Positions 1 to 8,715 of a DNA stretch of 64,000 nt are shown here, one piece after another. The translations under genes and the position numbers were made by a program. Source of the DNA: Cellulosilyticum sp. I15G10I2 (GTDB lineage Bacteria > Bacillota > Clostridia > Lachnospirales > Cellulosilyticaceae); contig NZ_FMMP01000006.1 of the NCBI RefSeq assembly GCF_900095725.1, positions 620,001-684,000 on the forward strand, in the 5' to 3' direction. The notes below the pieces were generated by a model. It made no database searches, was not told where the DNA came from, and saw only the letters and a program-made list of their open reading frames with translations. Each line of letters begins with the position of its first letter. Position 1 is the first letter of the stretch.

Positions 1-422
1 CCTCCTATACATATTGTTTTAGAAATTCATCAGCACATATAGATATTCCAGAAGTTTCTATACCCTATGATGAAATCTTAGAAAATGTAACATTACAAGG
101 TTTATATCGTACTTTTCAAGAACTTATTAAACAGAAAGAGTGGGAAATACGTGAGAAATCAGATAAAAAAATAGACTATAATATTTTAAGAAAAGATGTT
201 TATACAATTGAACAAAAAAGCATTTATATTCTTCAACTGATTAAGCTAAATCAAAAAACAAGCTTTTTTGAAATATGTGATAAAAATATGCCCAAGATTG
301 AACTGATAGTCTCATTCATGGCGTTATTAGAACTCGTACATAAGAAAAAAATAATAATTACGCAAGTAGATCCACTAGGAGATATAGTAATAACCGGAGG
401 GTGTGAGTGTGATGAAAACTGA
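1..422 (+). CDS. scpA: Segregation and condensation protein A, C-terminal part (truncated by window edge)
   Basis: An open frame runs from base 3 to a TGA at 420-422 with no start in the window, so this is the last 139 codons of a gene beginning upstream. ScpA is the kleisin that bridges SMC heads and binds the ScpB dimer in the chromosome-condensation complex. The visible part has a charged linker followed by a helical segment (EQKSIYILQLIKLNQKTSFF, then a motif near VSFMALLELVHKKKIII) that fits the C-terminal winged helix of kleisins contacting the Smc head. The gene overlaps the start of scpB by about ten bases, the usual translationally coupled arrangement. The call rests on this tail and on the adjoining scpB. 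Confidence 0.85.
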   Translation, partial: SYTYCFRNSSAHIDIPEVSIPYDEILENVTLQGLYRTFQELIKQKEWEIREKSDKKIDYNILRKDVYTIEQKSIYILQLIKLNQKTSFFEICDKNMPKIELIVSFMALLELVHKKKIIITQVDPLGDIVITGGCECDEN

Positions 423-987
423 ACTTGAAAGCCTTATAGAAGCATTGCTTTTCTATTCTGGAGATGTAATATCAAAAGAGAGATTGTGTGAAATATGTGA
501 TGCAGAAGAAATTACAATGCATATGGCTGTTTATAAACTTAATGAAATCTATAAAGCAACGAACAGTGGGATAGAAGTCATAGAAGTGGATGATGGCTAT
601 CAAATGTGTACAGCACCTAAACATACCAGTTATATACAAAAGTTAAGACAAAAGCCTATAAAGAATATGCTTACACAAGCGCTTATTGAAACGTTATCTA
701 TTATAGCTTATTCGCAGCCTATTACCCGTACACAAATAGAAGATATACGAGGGGTAAGATGTGAACATGCACTCAGCAGGTTAGTAGAGTATAACCTTAT
801 CGAAGAAGTGGGGAGACTTAATGTTATTGGCAGACCTATTTTATTTGGGACAACCCATGATTTCTTAAGACACTTTGGATTTAAAAATTTGGACGGACTT
901 CCTAAAATTAAAGAAGAGTTATTACAGCGGTTTAAAGATGAGATAAGAGAAGAAATGAATTATTATGAAGAGGATAACAAGATGTGA
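412..987 (+). CDS. scpB: Segregation and condensation protein B
   Basis: Encodes about 191 residues, the usual ScpB length. ScpB forms a dimer of tandem winged-helix domains that binds ScpA in the SMC condensin complex. The start region MKTELESLIEALLFYSGD is typical, and the second winged helix contains the family stretch ALIETLSIIAYSQPITRTQI followed by GVRCEHALSRL and IGRPILFGTT. GTG 403, GTG 409 and ATG 412 are all in frame; GGAGG at 396-400 is too close to 403, so 409 or 412 is the start. The gene overlaps scpA and is probably co-transcribed with it. The carboxypeptidase gene follows after a 103-base gap. Confidence 0.95.
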   Translation: MKTELESLIEALLFYSGDVISKERLCEICDAEEITMHMAVYKLNEIYKATNSGIEVIEVDDGYQMCTAPKHTSYIQKLRQKPIKNMLTQALIETLSIIAYSQPITRTQIEDIRGVRCEHALSRLVEYNLIEEVGRLNVIGRPILFGTTHDFLRHFGFKNLDGLPKIKEELLQRFKDEIREEMNYYEEDNKM

Positions 988-1090
988 CGTTTTGTATTTG
1001 CTGCGCATAATCCATAAAGAATGAATAAAAGTTAGTAAGATGAGGGATGATTTTACATAAGTAATTATTTCATTATAAAGGAGCAAGTTT

Positions 1091-2233
1091 ATGAAACAAC
1101 TTATAGCAATCATACTATCTAGCACAATTATTTTTTCATCCTCACACTTATATGCTGATGATCTTAAACAGAAGATTCATTCTAAAGGAGCAGTATTAAT
1201 CGAACAAGATAGTAAAAGGGTACTGTTTGAAAAAAACGCTTATGCAACGATGCCCATGGCAAGTACAACCAAAATCATGACATGTATTGTAGCCTTAGAA
1301 AAAGGCCATTTAGAGGATATTGTTACAGTATCTCAAAGAGCTGCGAGAGCCCCAGCAGTTAAACTGCATCTTAAGCCCAATGAAAAACAAAGACTTGGTG
1401 ATTTGCTTTATTCACTCATGTTAGAATCACATAATGATACGGCAGTAGCCATTGCAGAACATATAGGCGGTTCAGTAGAAGAATTTTGCAATATGATGAC
1501 AATGAAGGCTAAAGAGATAGGTGCTCAAAATACATGTTTTAAGACGCCTAATGGACTAGATGCAGCAGAGCATTATACAACAGCATATGATTTAGCATTA
1601 ATAGGAGCGTATGCCCTTTCAAATCCTAAGCTAGTAAAAATTATTACCACAACAAGTATTAACATTCCGACACAAAAATTAGAAGGAAGCAAATCACATG
1701 GACTGCAAAATAAGAACCGTTTTATATATAGCTATAAAGGCGCAACAGGTATGAAGACAGGTTTTACAAACAAAGCAGGACATTGTTTTGTGGGTTCTGC
1801 AAATCAAGAAGGTATGCAGCTAATAGGAGTGGCACTAGCGGCAGGATGGGGAAATAAAGGTAAAAATCAAAAATACAGGGATGTTATGACACTAATGGAC
1901 TATGGGTTTCACCATTATAAAAAGTATGATGTCATTGTTCCTCAAAAAGACTATGCAAGTATAGCTGTAAAGAAAGGCGTGCCAGATACTTTGACTTTAG
2001 AATGCAGCGAAAAAGTAACCTTACCGCTTTCTAAAGAAGAAAAGCAGAATGTAGTCCTTAAAAAAGTAATACCGACTTCAATAAATGCCCCAGTAGAAAA
2101 AGGAGAAATTGTAGGGCGCGTAGAAATCTTATACGAAAGCAATACATTGGCACAAGCAAGTTTAAAGGCACAAAATGATGTTAGAAAAGCAACAGTTATC
2201 GATTATATCAAAAAGTGGTTTAAAATGAAATAA
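1091..2233 (+). CDS. dacF: Serine-type D-alanyl-D-alanine carboxypeptidase (peptidase S11)
   Basis: Low-molecular-weight penicillin-binding protein that removes the terminal D-Ala from peptidoglycan stem peptides outside the cell. An N-terminal signal peptide of about 22 residues ends at YADD. The three active-site motifs are present: SxxK (S58-TTK61), SxN (S113-H-N115) and KTG (K222-TG). A C-terminal beta-rich region from about residue 285 corresponds to the PBP5-type stalk domain, and the end is basic and amphipathic (IDYIKKWFKMK), fitting a membrane-attached tail. An AAGGAG site precedes ATG 1091. It lies between scpB and a pseudouridine synthase gene, as in many Firmicutes. The exact paralogue (DacF or DacB type) is not settled. 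Confidence 0.92.
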   Translation: MKQLIAIILSSTIIFSSSHLYADDLKQKIHSKGAVLIEQDSKRVLFEKNAYATMPMASTTKIMTCIVALEKGHLEDIVTVSQRAARAPAVKLHLKPNEKQRLGDLLYSLMLESHNDTAVAIAEHIGGSVEEFCNMMTMKAKEIGAQNTCFKTPNGLDAAEHYTTAYDLALIGAYALSNPKLVKIITTTSINIPTQKLEGSKSHGLQNKNRFIYSYKGATGMKTGFTNKAGHCFVGSANQEGMQLIGVALAAGWGNKGKNQKYRDVMTLMDYGFHHYKKYDVIVPQKDYASIAVKKGVPDTLTLECSEKVTLPLSKEEKQNVVLKKVIPTSINAPVEKGEIVGRVEILYESNTLAQASLKAQNDVRKATVIDYIKKWFKMK

Positions 2234-2254
2234 TATACCCAAAAGGGGGATTTT

Positions 2255-2974
2255 ATGAGATTACAAAAATACCTTGCAAGCTGTGGGGTGGCATCAAGAA
2301 GAAAGTGTGAAGAGTATATACTGCAAGGAAGGGTACAGGTTAATGGAGTAGTTATCACAGAACTTGGTACAAAGGTCAATGAGGATGATTGCATAATGTG
2401 GGATGATAAGGTCATTAAAGATGAGCAATCGTATCAATATTATGCTTTAAATAAACCTATAGGTTATGTAACTACCGTTAAGGATGAAAAAGACAGGGCA
2501 ACTGTTTTAGATTTTTTTCAAGAGATAGGTACAAGAATTTACCCGATTGGAAGACTCGATTATAATACATCAGGGCTTCTGCTTCTAACAAATGATGGAG
2601 ATTTGACCTATGGACTTACTCATCCGAAATATCATGTCAATAAGACTTATCATGTTAAAGTAAAAGGGAAGGTTGAGGGCTGGGCGATAGAAAAATTAAG
2701 AAAAGGAGTAATTATTGACGGTAAAATAACTGCTCCTGCTATGGTGGAAATCATTGAAGGAAACCAAAGTATGACCTATTTGTCTATGACTATACATGAG
2801 GGAAGAAATAGGCAAATTAGAAAAATGTGTGAAGCGGTAGGCCATAGTGTACTTAAGTTGATGCGCGTTTCTATAGGTGAAATCACATTAGATGATCTAT
2901 TAATAGGACAATATAGAAAGCTTACAGAAGATGAAGTGAACTATCTAAAGAAAATAGGGGGTATTCATGTTTGA
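2255..2974 (+). CDS. rluB: rRNA pseudouridine synthase, RluB/RsuA family
   Basis: Isomerises a specific uridine in ribosomal RNA to pseudouridine. Residues 1-48 form an S4 RNA-binding domain (MRLQKYLASCGVASRRKCEE), followed by the catalytic domain with GRLDYNTSGLLLLTNDG, whose Asp102 is the expected nucleophile, and NRQIRKM near residue 190. At 239 residues it matches the RluB/RsuA/RluE/RluF class. RluB (23S rRNA) is the usual member next to scpAB in Firmicutes, so the symbol is inferred from synteny. Its 3' end overlaps the next gene by eight bases, indicating translational coupling. Confidence 0.92.
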   Translation: MRLQKYLASCGVASRRKCEEYILQGRVQVNGVVITELGTKVNEDDCIMWDDKVIKDEQSYQYYALNKPIGYVTTVKDEKDRATVLDFFQEIGTRIYPIGRLDYNTSGLLLLTNDGDLTYGLTHPKYHVNKTYHVKVKGKVEGWAIEKLRKGVIIDGKITAPAMVEIIEGNQSMTYLSMTIHEGRNRQIRKMCEAVGHSVLKLMRVSIGEITLDDLLIGQYRKLTEDEVNYLKKIGGIHV

Positions 2975-3536
2975 GCGTAATATGACTTCTAATGCACACC
3001 AAATCATTAGGAGTCATTTAAAAGGTCTAAATAAAAACAATCTAGTTGCTGTAGATGGCACAGTTGGTAATGGATTGGATTTAGCATTTTTAATGCAGCT
3101 TGAAACGGTTGAAAGGGTTATAGGATTCGACATACAGCAGGAAGCAATTAATACTGGGAATAATCTCGCCGGGGAGTGTAATAAACATGTAGAGCTCATT
3201 TTAGATTCACATCATCATATTGATAAGTATATAGATAAAATAAATATTGCTATGTTTAATCTAGGCTACTTGCCAAAAGGGGATAAAAAGATAGTAACAA
3301 GGTGTGAGACAAGTATGCTGGCTATAGAGAAGACGATTGAGCGACTTGCAGATGGTGGTATTTTGACGATCATGACTTATCAAGGGCATGATGAAGGCAA
3401 TAAGGAGTATCAAAAGATTGATACCTATTTATCAAACTTTTATGACCGTTCTGTTAATGTATTTAATCTTTCTTTAAAAAATACATATAAGTCATGTCCG
3501 AATTTATATGTTGTTATAAAAAACTGTCACTCTTAG
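2967..3536 (+). CDS. mnmM: Class I SAM methyltransferase, MnmM/YtqB family (tRNA wobble uridine)
   Basis: A 189-residue Rossmann methyltransferase with a SAM-binding segment AVDGTVGNGLDLAFL and the family signature NLGYLPKGDK in place of a typical NPPY. These features belong to the YtqB group (older name 'putative rRNA methylase'), which in Bacillus was shown to act as MnmM, converting nm5(s2)U to mnm5(s2)U at tRNA position 34. ATG 2967 overlaps the end of rluB. The downstream 160 bases carry the promoter of the next operon. A substrate other than tRNA cannot be excluded from sequence alone. Confidence 0.85.
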   Translation: MFERNMTSNAHQIIRSHLKGLNKNNLVAVDGTVGNGLDLAFLMQLETVERVIGFDIQQEAINTGNNLAGECNKHVELILDSHHHIDKYIDKINIAMFNLGYLPKGDKKIVTRCETSMLAIEKTIERLADGGILTIMTYQGHDEGNKEYQKIDTYLSNFYDRSVNVFNLSLKNTYKSCPNLYVVIKNCHS

Positions 3537-3615
3537 ATAGGAAAGTTTTAGTAAATGATTATAAACGACGAATATTAAGAATATATTTAATGGTATGCAA
3601 TATTTCCTATTTAGG

Positions 3616-3644
3616 TTGCGTATTGCAAAATACTCTAGTATACT
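3616..3644 (+). promoter_or_regulatory. Predicted sigma-A promoter of the biotin decarboxylase operon
   Basis: TTGCGT (3616-3621) and TATACT (3639-3644) are separated by 17 bases, and the predicted transcript starts about 45 bases before the ATG at 3699. No operator was recognised. Confidence 0.55.
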
Positions 3645-3698
3645 ATAAATGGCGATTTTTGCACTTTGTTTTAAATAATTTTAAATGGAGGGTATTAG

Positions 3699-5210
3699 AT
3701 GAGCACTTTAGAAAAATTATCTGAATTAGAATCTCGAAGAGCTGCTATAGAAAATAGTGGCAATGAAGATGCTAAAAAAGTGTCACTTGCTAAAGGCAAG
3801 CTATCAGCAAGAGACAGGATTACAAACTTACTTGATGAGAACAGTTTTGTTGAAATAGGAGCGTTTATTCGCAGCAAAAGTACAGCATTCAACATGGGTG
3901 TTCTAGATACACCAGCTGATGGTTTAGTGTCTGGATATGGTACTATTAATGGAAATCCTGTATATGTGTATAGTCAAGATGCAAATGTCTTAGGTGGTGC
4001 TATAGGTGAAATGCACGCTAAGAAAATTGTAAGAATTTACAATGATGCACTTAAGATGGGTGTACCGGTTATCGGTATACTAGATACTGTAGGGATAAGA
4101 CTGCAGGAATCGATAGATGCACTAGAAGGATATGGCTCAATATTTATGCAAATGACTAATGCTTCAGGCGTCATTCCACAGATTGCAATTGTATGTGGAG
4201 ACTGCGCGGGAGGTGCAGCATTTATAGCAGGACTCTCAGATTTCGTGTTCATGCCAGCCAAAACAGCAAGAATGTTTTTAAATAGCCCGAATACTATTGA
4301 TGATAAATCAGCAGACTTTGATCATATTGCAACAGCCAAAGTGCATTTTGAAGAAAGTGGACTTGCGAGTTTTATTGCCGATCAAGAAACAGACGTAATA
4401 AGAGAGGTAAGAAATCTTATTACATATCTACCACAGAGTAATTCAGAAGACGTTCCATTTTATAATGTAACAGATGATATTAATAGAATGGATGCAAACC
4501 TTAATCAATTTGATTTTTCTGCAAATCAAGTTAAAGATATTGTAGCATCTATTGTTGATAATGGAGAATATTTAGAACTTAATAGTAAATATGGGGCTGA
4601 TGCGTTAACAGCTTTTGCACGTATGAATGGTGGAACTGTAGGGGTTATTGCTAATATAACATCTACAGTGGATTATCATGCAGTAAAAAAGATGACTAAG
4701 TTCGTCAGTTTGTGTGATGGCTTTAATATTCCAGTCGTTACACTGACTCAGGCCACTCGTTTTACATCTACGCTTCTCACTGAAAAGCTGGGGATAATTA
4801 AAGAGTGCAGTAAATTAGTGCATGCTTTTGCAAATGCGACAGTGCCTAAAATCAATGTTATTTTAAATGAAGCTTTTGGCAGCAGCTATATAGCGATGAA
4901 TAGTAAACATATAGGAGCTGATTATGTTTATGCATGGCCAACAGCTAAAGTTTCTACTTTAAATGCAGAGAGTGCTGTTAAAATTATATATGATGATGAA
5001 ATTAAGAATGCATCCGTAGCGAGTGAAGTGCTTAGTCAGAAGATTGCTGAATATGAACATTTAAATAGCAGTGCCTATGCAGTAGCGGCTAGAGGATATA
5101 TTGATGATATCATTGAGCCGGCAGCCACAAGAAAAAGAGTTATAGCAGCATTAGAAATATTATCTACAAAACAAGTAGATACGTTATATAAAAAACACCC
5201 AACAGTATAA
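3699..5210 (+). CDS. mmdA: Acyl-CoA carboxyltransferase alpha subunit (methylmalonyl/propionyl-CoA type)
   Basis: A 503-residue carboxyltransferase with tandem crotonase-like halves, matching the alpha subunit of Na+-pumping methylmalonyl-CoA decarboxylase and the 12S subunit of transcarboxylase in length. It would move CO2 between an acyl-CoA and biotin. Typical segments are the N-terminal KGKLSARDRI region, GGAIGEMHAKKI, and the glycine-rich CGDCAGGAAFIAG and GGTVGVIAN stretches forming acyl-CoA/biotin oxyanion pockets. It opens a five-gene operon with GGAGG before ATG 3699. The natural acyl-CoA (methylmalonyl, malonyl or another) cannot be read from the sequence; glutaconyl-CoA decarboxylase alpha subunits are longer and less likely. 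Confidence 0.85.
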   Translation: MSTLEKLSELESRRAAIENSGNEDAKKVSLAKGKLSARDRITNLLDENSFVEIGAFIRSKSTAFNMGVLDTPADGLVSGYGTINGNPVYVYSQDANVLGGAIGEMHAKKIVRIYNDALKMGVPVIGILDTVGIRLQESIDALEGYGSIFMQMTNASGVIPQIAIVCGDCAGGAAFIAGLSDFVFMPAKTARMFLNSPNTIDDKSADFDHIATAKVHFEESGLASFIADQETDVIREVRNLITYLPQSNSEDVPFYNVTDDINRMDANLNQFDFSANQVKDIVASIVDNGEYLELNSKYGADALTAFARMNGGTVGVIANITSTVDYHAVKKMTKFVSLCDGFNIPVVTLTQATRFTSTLLTEKLGIIKECSKLVHAFANATVPKINVILNEAFGSSYIAMNSKHIGADYVYAWPTAKVSTLNAESAVKIIYDDEIKNASVASEVLSQKIAEYEHLNSSAYAVAARGYIDDIIEPAATRKRVIAALEILSTKQVDTLYKKHPTV

Positions 5211-5224
5211 GGTAGGTGAAAACA

Positions 5225-5560
5225 ATGGATTTTAATGCAAATTTCAATCAATTTGTAGAAGGATTAAGTACATTTTTAATCGGAGTTAGTATTGTTTTTG
5301 CGACACTTGTATTACTTATTTTAATTATTCGTATAATAAGTAAAATAGTAGCATCTATAGAAAATGCAGGGGCAAAAAGCCAAGCAAAAATGGAACCAAA
5401 ATTAACTAGCACAGTACCGGTGGTGCCAGTGGCAGAAAAAAGATCTGATGATCTTGAGCTCGTTGCAGTTATTACTGCTGTTATAGCTGCAAGTATGGGA
5501 ACAACATCTGATAAGCTTCAAGTAAGATCTTTAAGAAAAGTTGAGCGTAAAACAAGATAA
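5225..5560 (+). CDS. oadG: OadG/MmdD-like small membrane anchor subunit
   Basis: A 111-residue protein with one transmembrane helix near residues 15-37 (FLIGVSIVFATLVLLILIIR) and a charged cytoplasmic tail ending VRSLRKVERKTR. This is the layout of the gamma/delta subunits that hold the Na+-pump decarboxylase together and bridge the carboxyltransferase to the membrane beta subunit. ATG 5225 has a GGTAGGTGA site six bases upstream and is preferred over the in-frame GTG 5216. It sits six to fourteen bases after the carboxyltransferase gene. The family is weakly conserved, so the call depends partly on context. Confidence 0.8.
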   Translation: MDFNANFNQFVEGLSTFLIGVSIVFATLVLLILIIRIISKIVASIENAGAKSQAKMEPKLTSTVPVVPVAEKRSDDLELVAVITAVIAASMGTTSDKLQVRSLRKVERKTR

Positions 5561-5598
5561 ATAAAAATCAAGTGAGAATGATGAGGAGGACTTTAACT

Positions 5599-5964
5599 AT
5601 GAAAAAATTTCAAGTAACTGTTAATGGTAATGCATATGAAGTAGAAGTAGAAGAAATAGGTGGAAGCTTTTCGCCATCTGCAGCACCGGCATCAGCACCA
5701 ACGGCTGCGCCAGCAGCTCCAAAAGCAGTACCAGCAGCGGTGCCAGCTAATGCTGTAAAGGTAGGCGCACCTATGCCAGGGAAAATTGTAGGCGTAAAAG
5801 TAGCTGTTGGACAAACGATTAATGAAGGGGATTTAGTAGCTGTTTTAGAAGCTATGAAAATGGAAAACGAAATTTTTGCATCAAAAAGCGGAACTATTGC
5901 ATCCGTAAATGTAACAACAGGCGCTATGGTTGAGACGAATGATGTTATTGTAACTATTAACTAG
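5599..5964 (+). CDS. Biotin carboxyl carrier protein of the decarboxylase complex
   Basis: A 121-residue carrier that moves the carboxyl group from the carboxyltransferase sites to the membrane decarboxylase. The C-terminal biotinyl domain has the motif EAMKMENE with Lys87 as the biotinylation site. Residues about 22-52 are an Ala/Pro-rich flexible linker typical of MmdC/GcdC gamma subunits. ATG 5599 follows a GAGGAGG site at about 5583-5589; the upstream in-frame GTG and ATG codons overlap that site and are unlikely starts. Its position between the anchor and beta subunits means it could serve both carboxyltransferases encoded in the operon. Confidence 0.93.
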   Translation: MKKFQVTVNGNAYEVEVEEIGGSFSPSAAPASAPTAAPAAPKAVPAAVPANAVKVGAPMPGKIVGVKVAVGQTINEGDLVAVLEAMKMENEIFASKSGTIASVNVTTGAMVETNDVIVTIN

Positions 5965-6001
5965 TTCCATACCCATATTTTAAAAAGGAGGAACATTAAC
6001 A

Positions 6002-7159
6002 ATGAATATAGGCAGTATATTTATAGAGTCAATCAAAGAATTTGCACTTGATTCAGGTTTTGCACATTTGTCAGATTGGCGATATATTATCATGATTGCT
6101 GTAGCCTGTGTATTACTATACCTTGCTATCGCTAAAGGATTTGAACCTTTATTACTTGTTCCTATTGCTTTTGGTATGTTGCTTGTTAACTTACCTGCAA
6201 CTGGAATTATAGATTCAGCCAAAAGTGCTAACGAGCCAGGGGGGTTATTCTACTACTTAAAGTACGGTAAAGATCTGGGCATCTATCCGCCACTTATTTT
6301 TGTTGGAGTAGGTGCAATGACTGATTTTGGACCACTTATTGCAAACCCTAAAAGCTTGCTATTAGGAGCAGCGGCACAGTTTGGTATTTTCTTTGCTTTT
6401 TTAGGAGCCTTATTATTAGGTTTTACACCATCAGAAGCTGCTTCTATTGGTATTATAGGTGGGGCAGATGGCCCGACTGCGATCTATTTAACGGTTAAAC
6501 TGGCACCACATCTTTTAGGTTCAATTGCTGTTGCAGCATATTCTTATATGGCATTAGTACCTGTTATCCAGCCACCTATTATGAGAGCTTTAACAACTAA
6601 AGAGCAGCGTATGGTAAAGATGGAGCAACTAAGACCTGTATCACGTGTTGAAAAAATAGTATTCCCTATTGCAGTTACTATTATTGTTTCGTTATTATTA
6701 CCTTCAGCTAGTACACTGATCGGAATGCTTATGTTTGGTAATCTTTTAAAAGAAGTGGCTGCAACCAACAGACTTGCAGACGTAGCAAGTAATGCTTTAA
6801 TGTCAATAGTAACCATTTTATTAGGACTTACTGTAGGTGCAACTACAAAGGCTGATACTTTTTTAACACCACAGACAGCTGGCATTATTATATTAGGCCT
6901 TGCAGCTTTTTGTGTTGGGACAGGAAGTGGCGTATTGTTCGGAAAGATTATGTATTATATGAGTGGTAAAAAGATTAATCCTCTTCTTGGAGCGGCAGGT
7001 GTTTCAGCGGTTCCTATGGCAGCTCGTGTAGTACAAAAGGTTGGACAAGAGGACTGCCCTTCTAACTTCTTACTAATGCATGCTATGGGTCCTAATGTAG
7101 CAGGTGTTATTGGGTCAGCTATTGCAGCAGGTATATTATTATCAATCTATGGAAACTAA
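6002..7159 (+). CDS. oadB: Na+-translocating decarboxylase beta subunit
   Basis: A 385-residue polytopic membrane protein that decarboxylates carboxybiotin and couples this to Na+ export. Many hydrophobic helices are visible, together with the conserved family segments [14 protein letters not shown] (near residue 150, with the aspartate used in Na+/H+ coupling) and [15 protein letters not shown], followed by the C-terminal [20 protein letters not shown] strong AAGGAGG precedes ATG 6002. It is fourth in the operon and could act with either carboxyltransferase. The family (OadB/MmdB/GcdB) is clear; the partner substrate is not. Confidence 0.95.
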   Translation: MNIGSIFIESIKEFALDSGFAHLSDWRYIIMIAVACVLLYLAIAKGFEPLLLVPIAFGMLLVNLPATGIIDSAKSANEPGGLFYYLKYGKDLGIYPPLIFVGVGAMTDFGPLIANPKSLLLGAAAQFGIFFAFLGALLLGFTPSEAASIGIIGGADGPTAIYLTVKLAPHLLGSIAVAAYSYMALVPVIQPPIMRALTTKEQRMVKMEQLRPVSRVEKIVFPIAVTIIVSLLLPSASTLIGMLMFGNLLKEVAATNRLADVASNALMSIVTILLGLTVGATTKADTFLTPQTAGIIILGLAAFCVGTGSGVLFGKIMYYMSGKKINPLLGAAGVSAVPMAARVVQKVGQEDCPSNFLLMHAMGPNVAGVIGSAIAAGILLSIYGN

Positions 7160-7172
7160 AGGAGGTTATAAG

Positions 7173-8588
7173 ATGTCTAATGTAGAGACTAGACCTGTTA
7201 AAATAATGGATACAACGCTTCGTGATGCGCATCAATCGCTTATTGCTACTAGAATGACGACTGAGCAAATTATTCCTATTGTATCAAAAATGGATAAGGT
7301 GGGTTTTCATGCTTTAGAAGTATGGGGTGGTGCAACATTTGATGCTTCACTGCGTTTCTTGAAAGAAGATCCATGGGATAGACTTAGAAAGATTAGAAAT
7401 GAAGCTAAAAATACTAAACTTCAAATGCTTTTTAGAGGACAAAATATATTGGGCTACCGACACTATGCAGATGATGTAGTAGAGTATTTTGTTCAAAAAA
7501 GTATAGCAAATGGTATAGATATTATTCGTATCTTTGATGCCTTAAATGATTTGAGAAACTTACAAACAGCAGTACAGGCTGCTAATAAAGAAAAGGGGCA
7601 CGCTCAAGTTGCAATCTCTTATACAATAAGCGATGTACATACACTTGACTATTATGTAAATCTTGCTAAAGAGATTGAACAAATGGGAGCAAATTCTATT
7701 TGTATTAAAGATATGGCGGGACTTTTAGTACCCTATAAAGCTGCAGAACTCGTAGGTGCTTTAAAAGCAGCAGTACCTAATCTGCCTATCCAGCTTCATA
7801 CACATTATACAAGTGGGGTAGCAGCTATGACTTATCTCAAAGCTATAGAAGCAGGCTGTGATATTATTGATACAGCAATGTCACCACTTGCAATGGGAAC
7901 TTCACAGCCTGCTACAGAAGTACTAGTAGCAACCTTTAAAGGTACTCCTTATGATACCGGAATTGATTCAGAGGCATTAACGGATATAACAGAGTACTTT
8001 AGACCACTTAGAGAAGAAGCTCTTAAGAGTGGGCTTATGAGTACAAAGATGCTTGAAGTAGATATTAATACATTACGTTATCAAGTGCCAGGGGGTATGC
8101 TTTCAAATCTTGTATCACAACTGAAACAGCAGAATGCTGAAGATAAATATTATGAAGTATTACAAGAAATACCAAGGGTGCGTGCTGACTTTGGTTATTT
8201 GCCGCTTGTAACGCCTACAAGTCAAATTGTTGGGACTCAAGCTGTATTTAATGTATTAGCCGGAGAACGGTATAAGATGGTATCTAAAGAATCTAAGGGC
8301 ATTGTAAAAGGTGAATATGGGAGAACGCCTGTTCCTATTTCAGAAGAAGTTATCAAAAAAATTATTGGTAGTGAAGAACGTATTACATGTAGACCAGCTG
8401 ATTTAATTCAGCCTGAGCTTGAAAAATTAGAAAAAGAAATGGGAATGTATAAGATGCAGGAGGAAGATGTTTTAACTTATGCGCTTTTCCCACAAGTAGC
8501 TACAGATTTCTTTAAATATAGAGAAGCCCAGCAGACTAAAGTGGATCCTAATATTGCAGATTCAAAACTTAAAACGTATCCAGTATAA
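7173..8588 (+). CDS. oadA: Pyruvate/oxaloacetate carboxyltransferase (OadA-type, lacking biotin domain)
   Basis: A 471-residue TIM-barrel carboxyltransferase that transfers CO2 between oxaloacetate/pyruvate and biotin. The N-terminal signature MDTTLRDAHQSLIATRM, the catalytic Lys179 in CIKDMAGL and the metal-binding His209/His211 in LHTHYTSG are present, as is the PGGMLSNL segment of the following helical domain. It stops where fused OadA proteins continue into a biotinyl domain, so it corresponds to the transcarboxylase 5S form and should use the separate carrier at 5599-5964. ATG 7173 follows AAAGGAGG; the longer frame upstream overlaps oadB. A terminator follows. Confidence 0.93.
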   Translation: MSNVETRPVKIMDTTLRDAHQSLIATRMTTEQIIPIVSKMDKVGFHALEVWGGATFDASLRFLKEDPWDRLRKIRNEAKNTKLQMLFRGQNILGYRHYADDVVEYFVQKSIANGIDIIRIFDALNDLRNLQTAVQAANKEKGHAQVAISYTISDVHTLDYYVNLAKEIEQMGANSICIKDMAGLLVPYKAAELVGALKAAVPNLPIQLHTHYTSGVAAMTYLKAIEAGCDIIDTAMSPLAMGTSQPATEVLVATFKGTPYDTGIDSEALTDITEYFRPLREEALKSGLMSTKMLEVDINTLRYQVPGGMLSNLVSQLKQQNAEDKYYEVLQEIPRVRADFGYLPLVTPTSQIVGTQAVFNVLAGERYKMVSKESKGIVKGEYGRTPVPISEEVIKKIIGSEERITCRPADLIQPELEKLEKEMGMYKMQEEDVLTYALFPQVATDFFKYREAQQTKVDPNIADSKLKTYPV

Positions 8589-8603
8589 AGAGAATATTCT
8601 ATT

Positions 8604-8635
8604 AAAAGACAGTGTGATTTTTACACTGTCTTTTT
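8604..8635 (+). terminator. Intrinsic terminator of the biotin decarboxylase operon
   Basis: AAAAGACAGTGT (8604-8615) pairs with ACACTGTCTTTT (8623-8634) around a seven-base loop, followed by a T-rich stretch. It lies 16 bases after the oadA stop. Confidence 0.88.
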
Positions 8636-8715
8636 CATTTCTTTTATAAAAAGGGTATGATATAATAGACCATGATATCATTAGAATAGGAATATAAAAT
8701 GAAAGGATAAGCAAT

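Noticed and set aside
3494-3724. 76-codon plus-strand frame overlapping the end of mnmM and the start of the carboxyltransferase gene
   Set aside because: It overlaps two real genes in another frame, includes the promoter, has no ribosome site and has a low-complexity, unfamiliar product.
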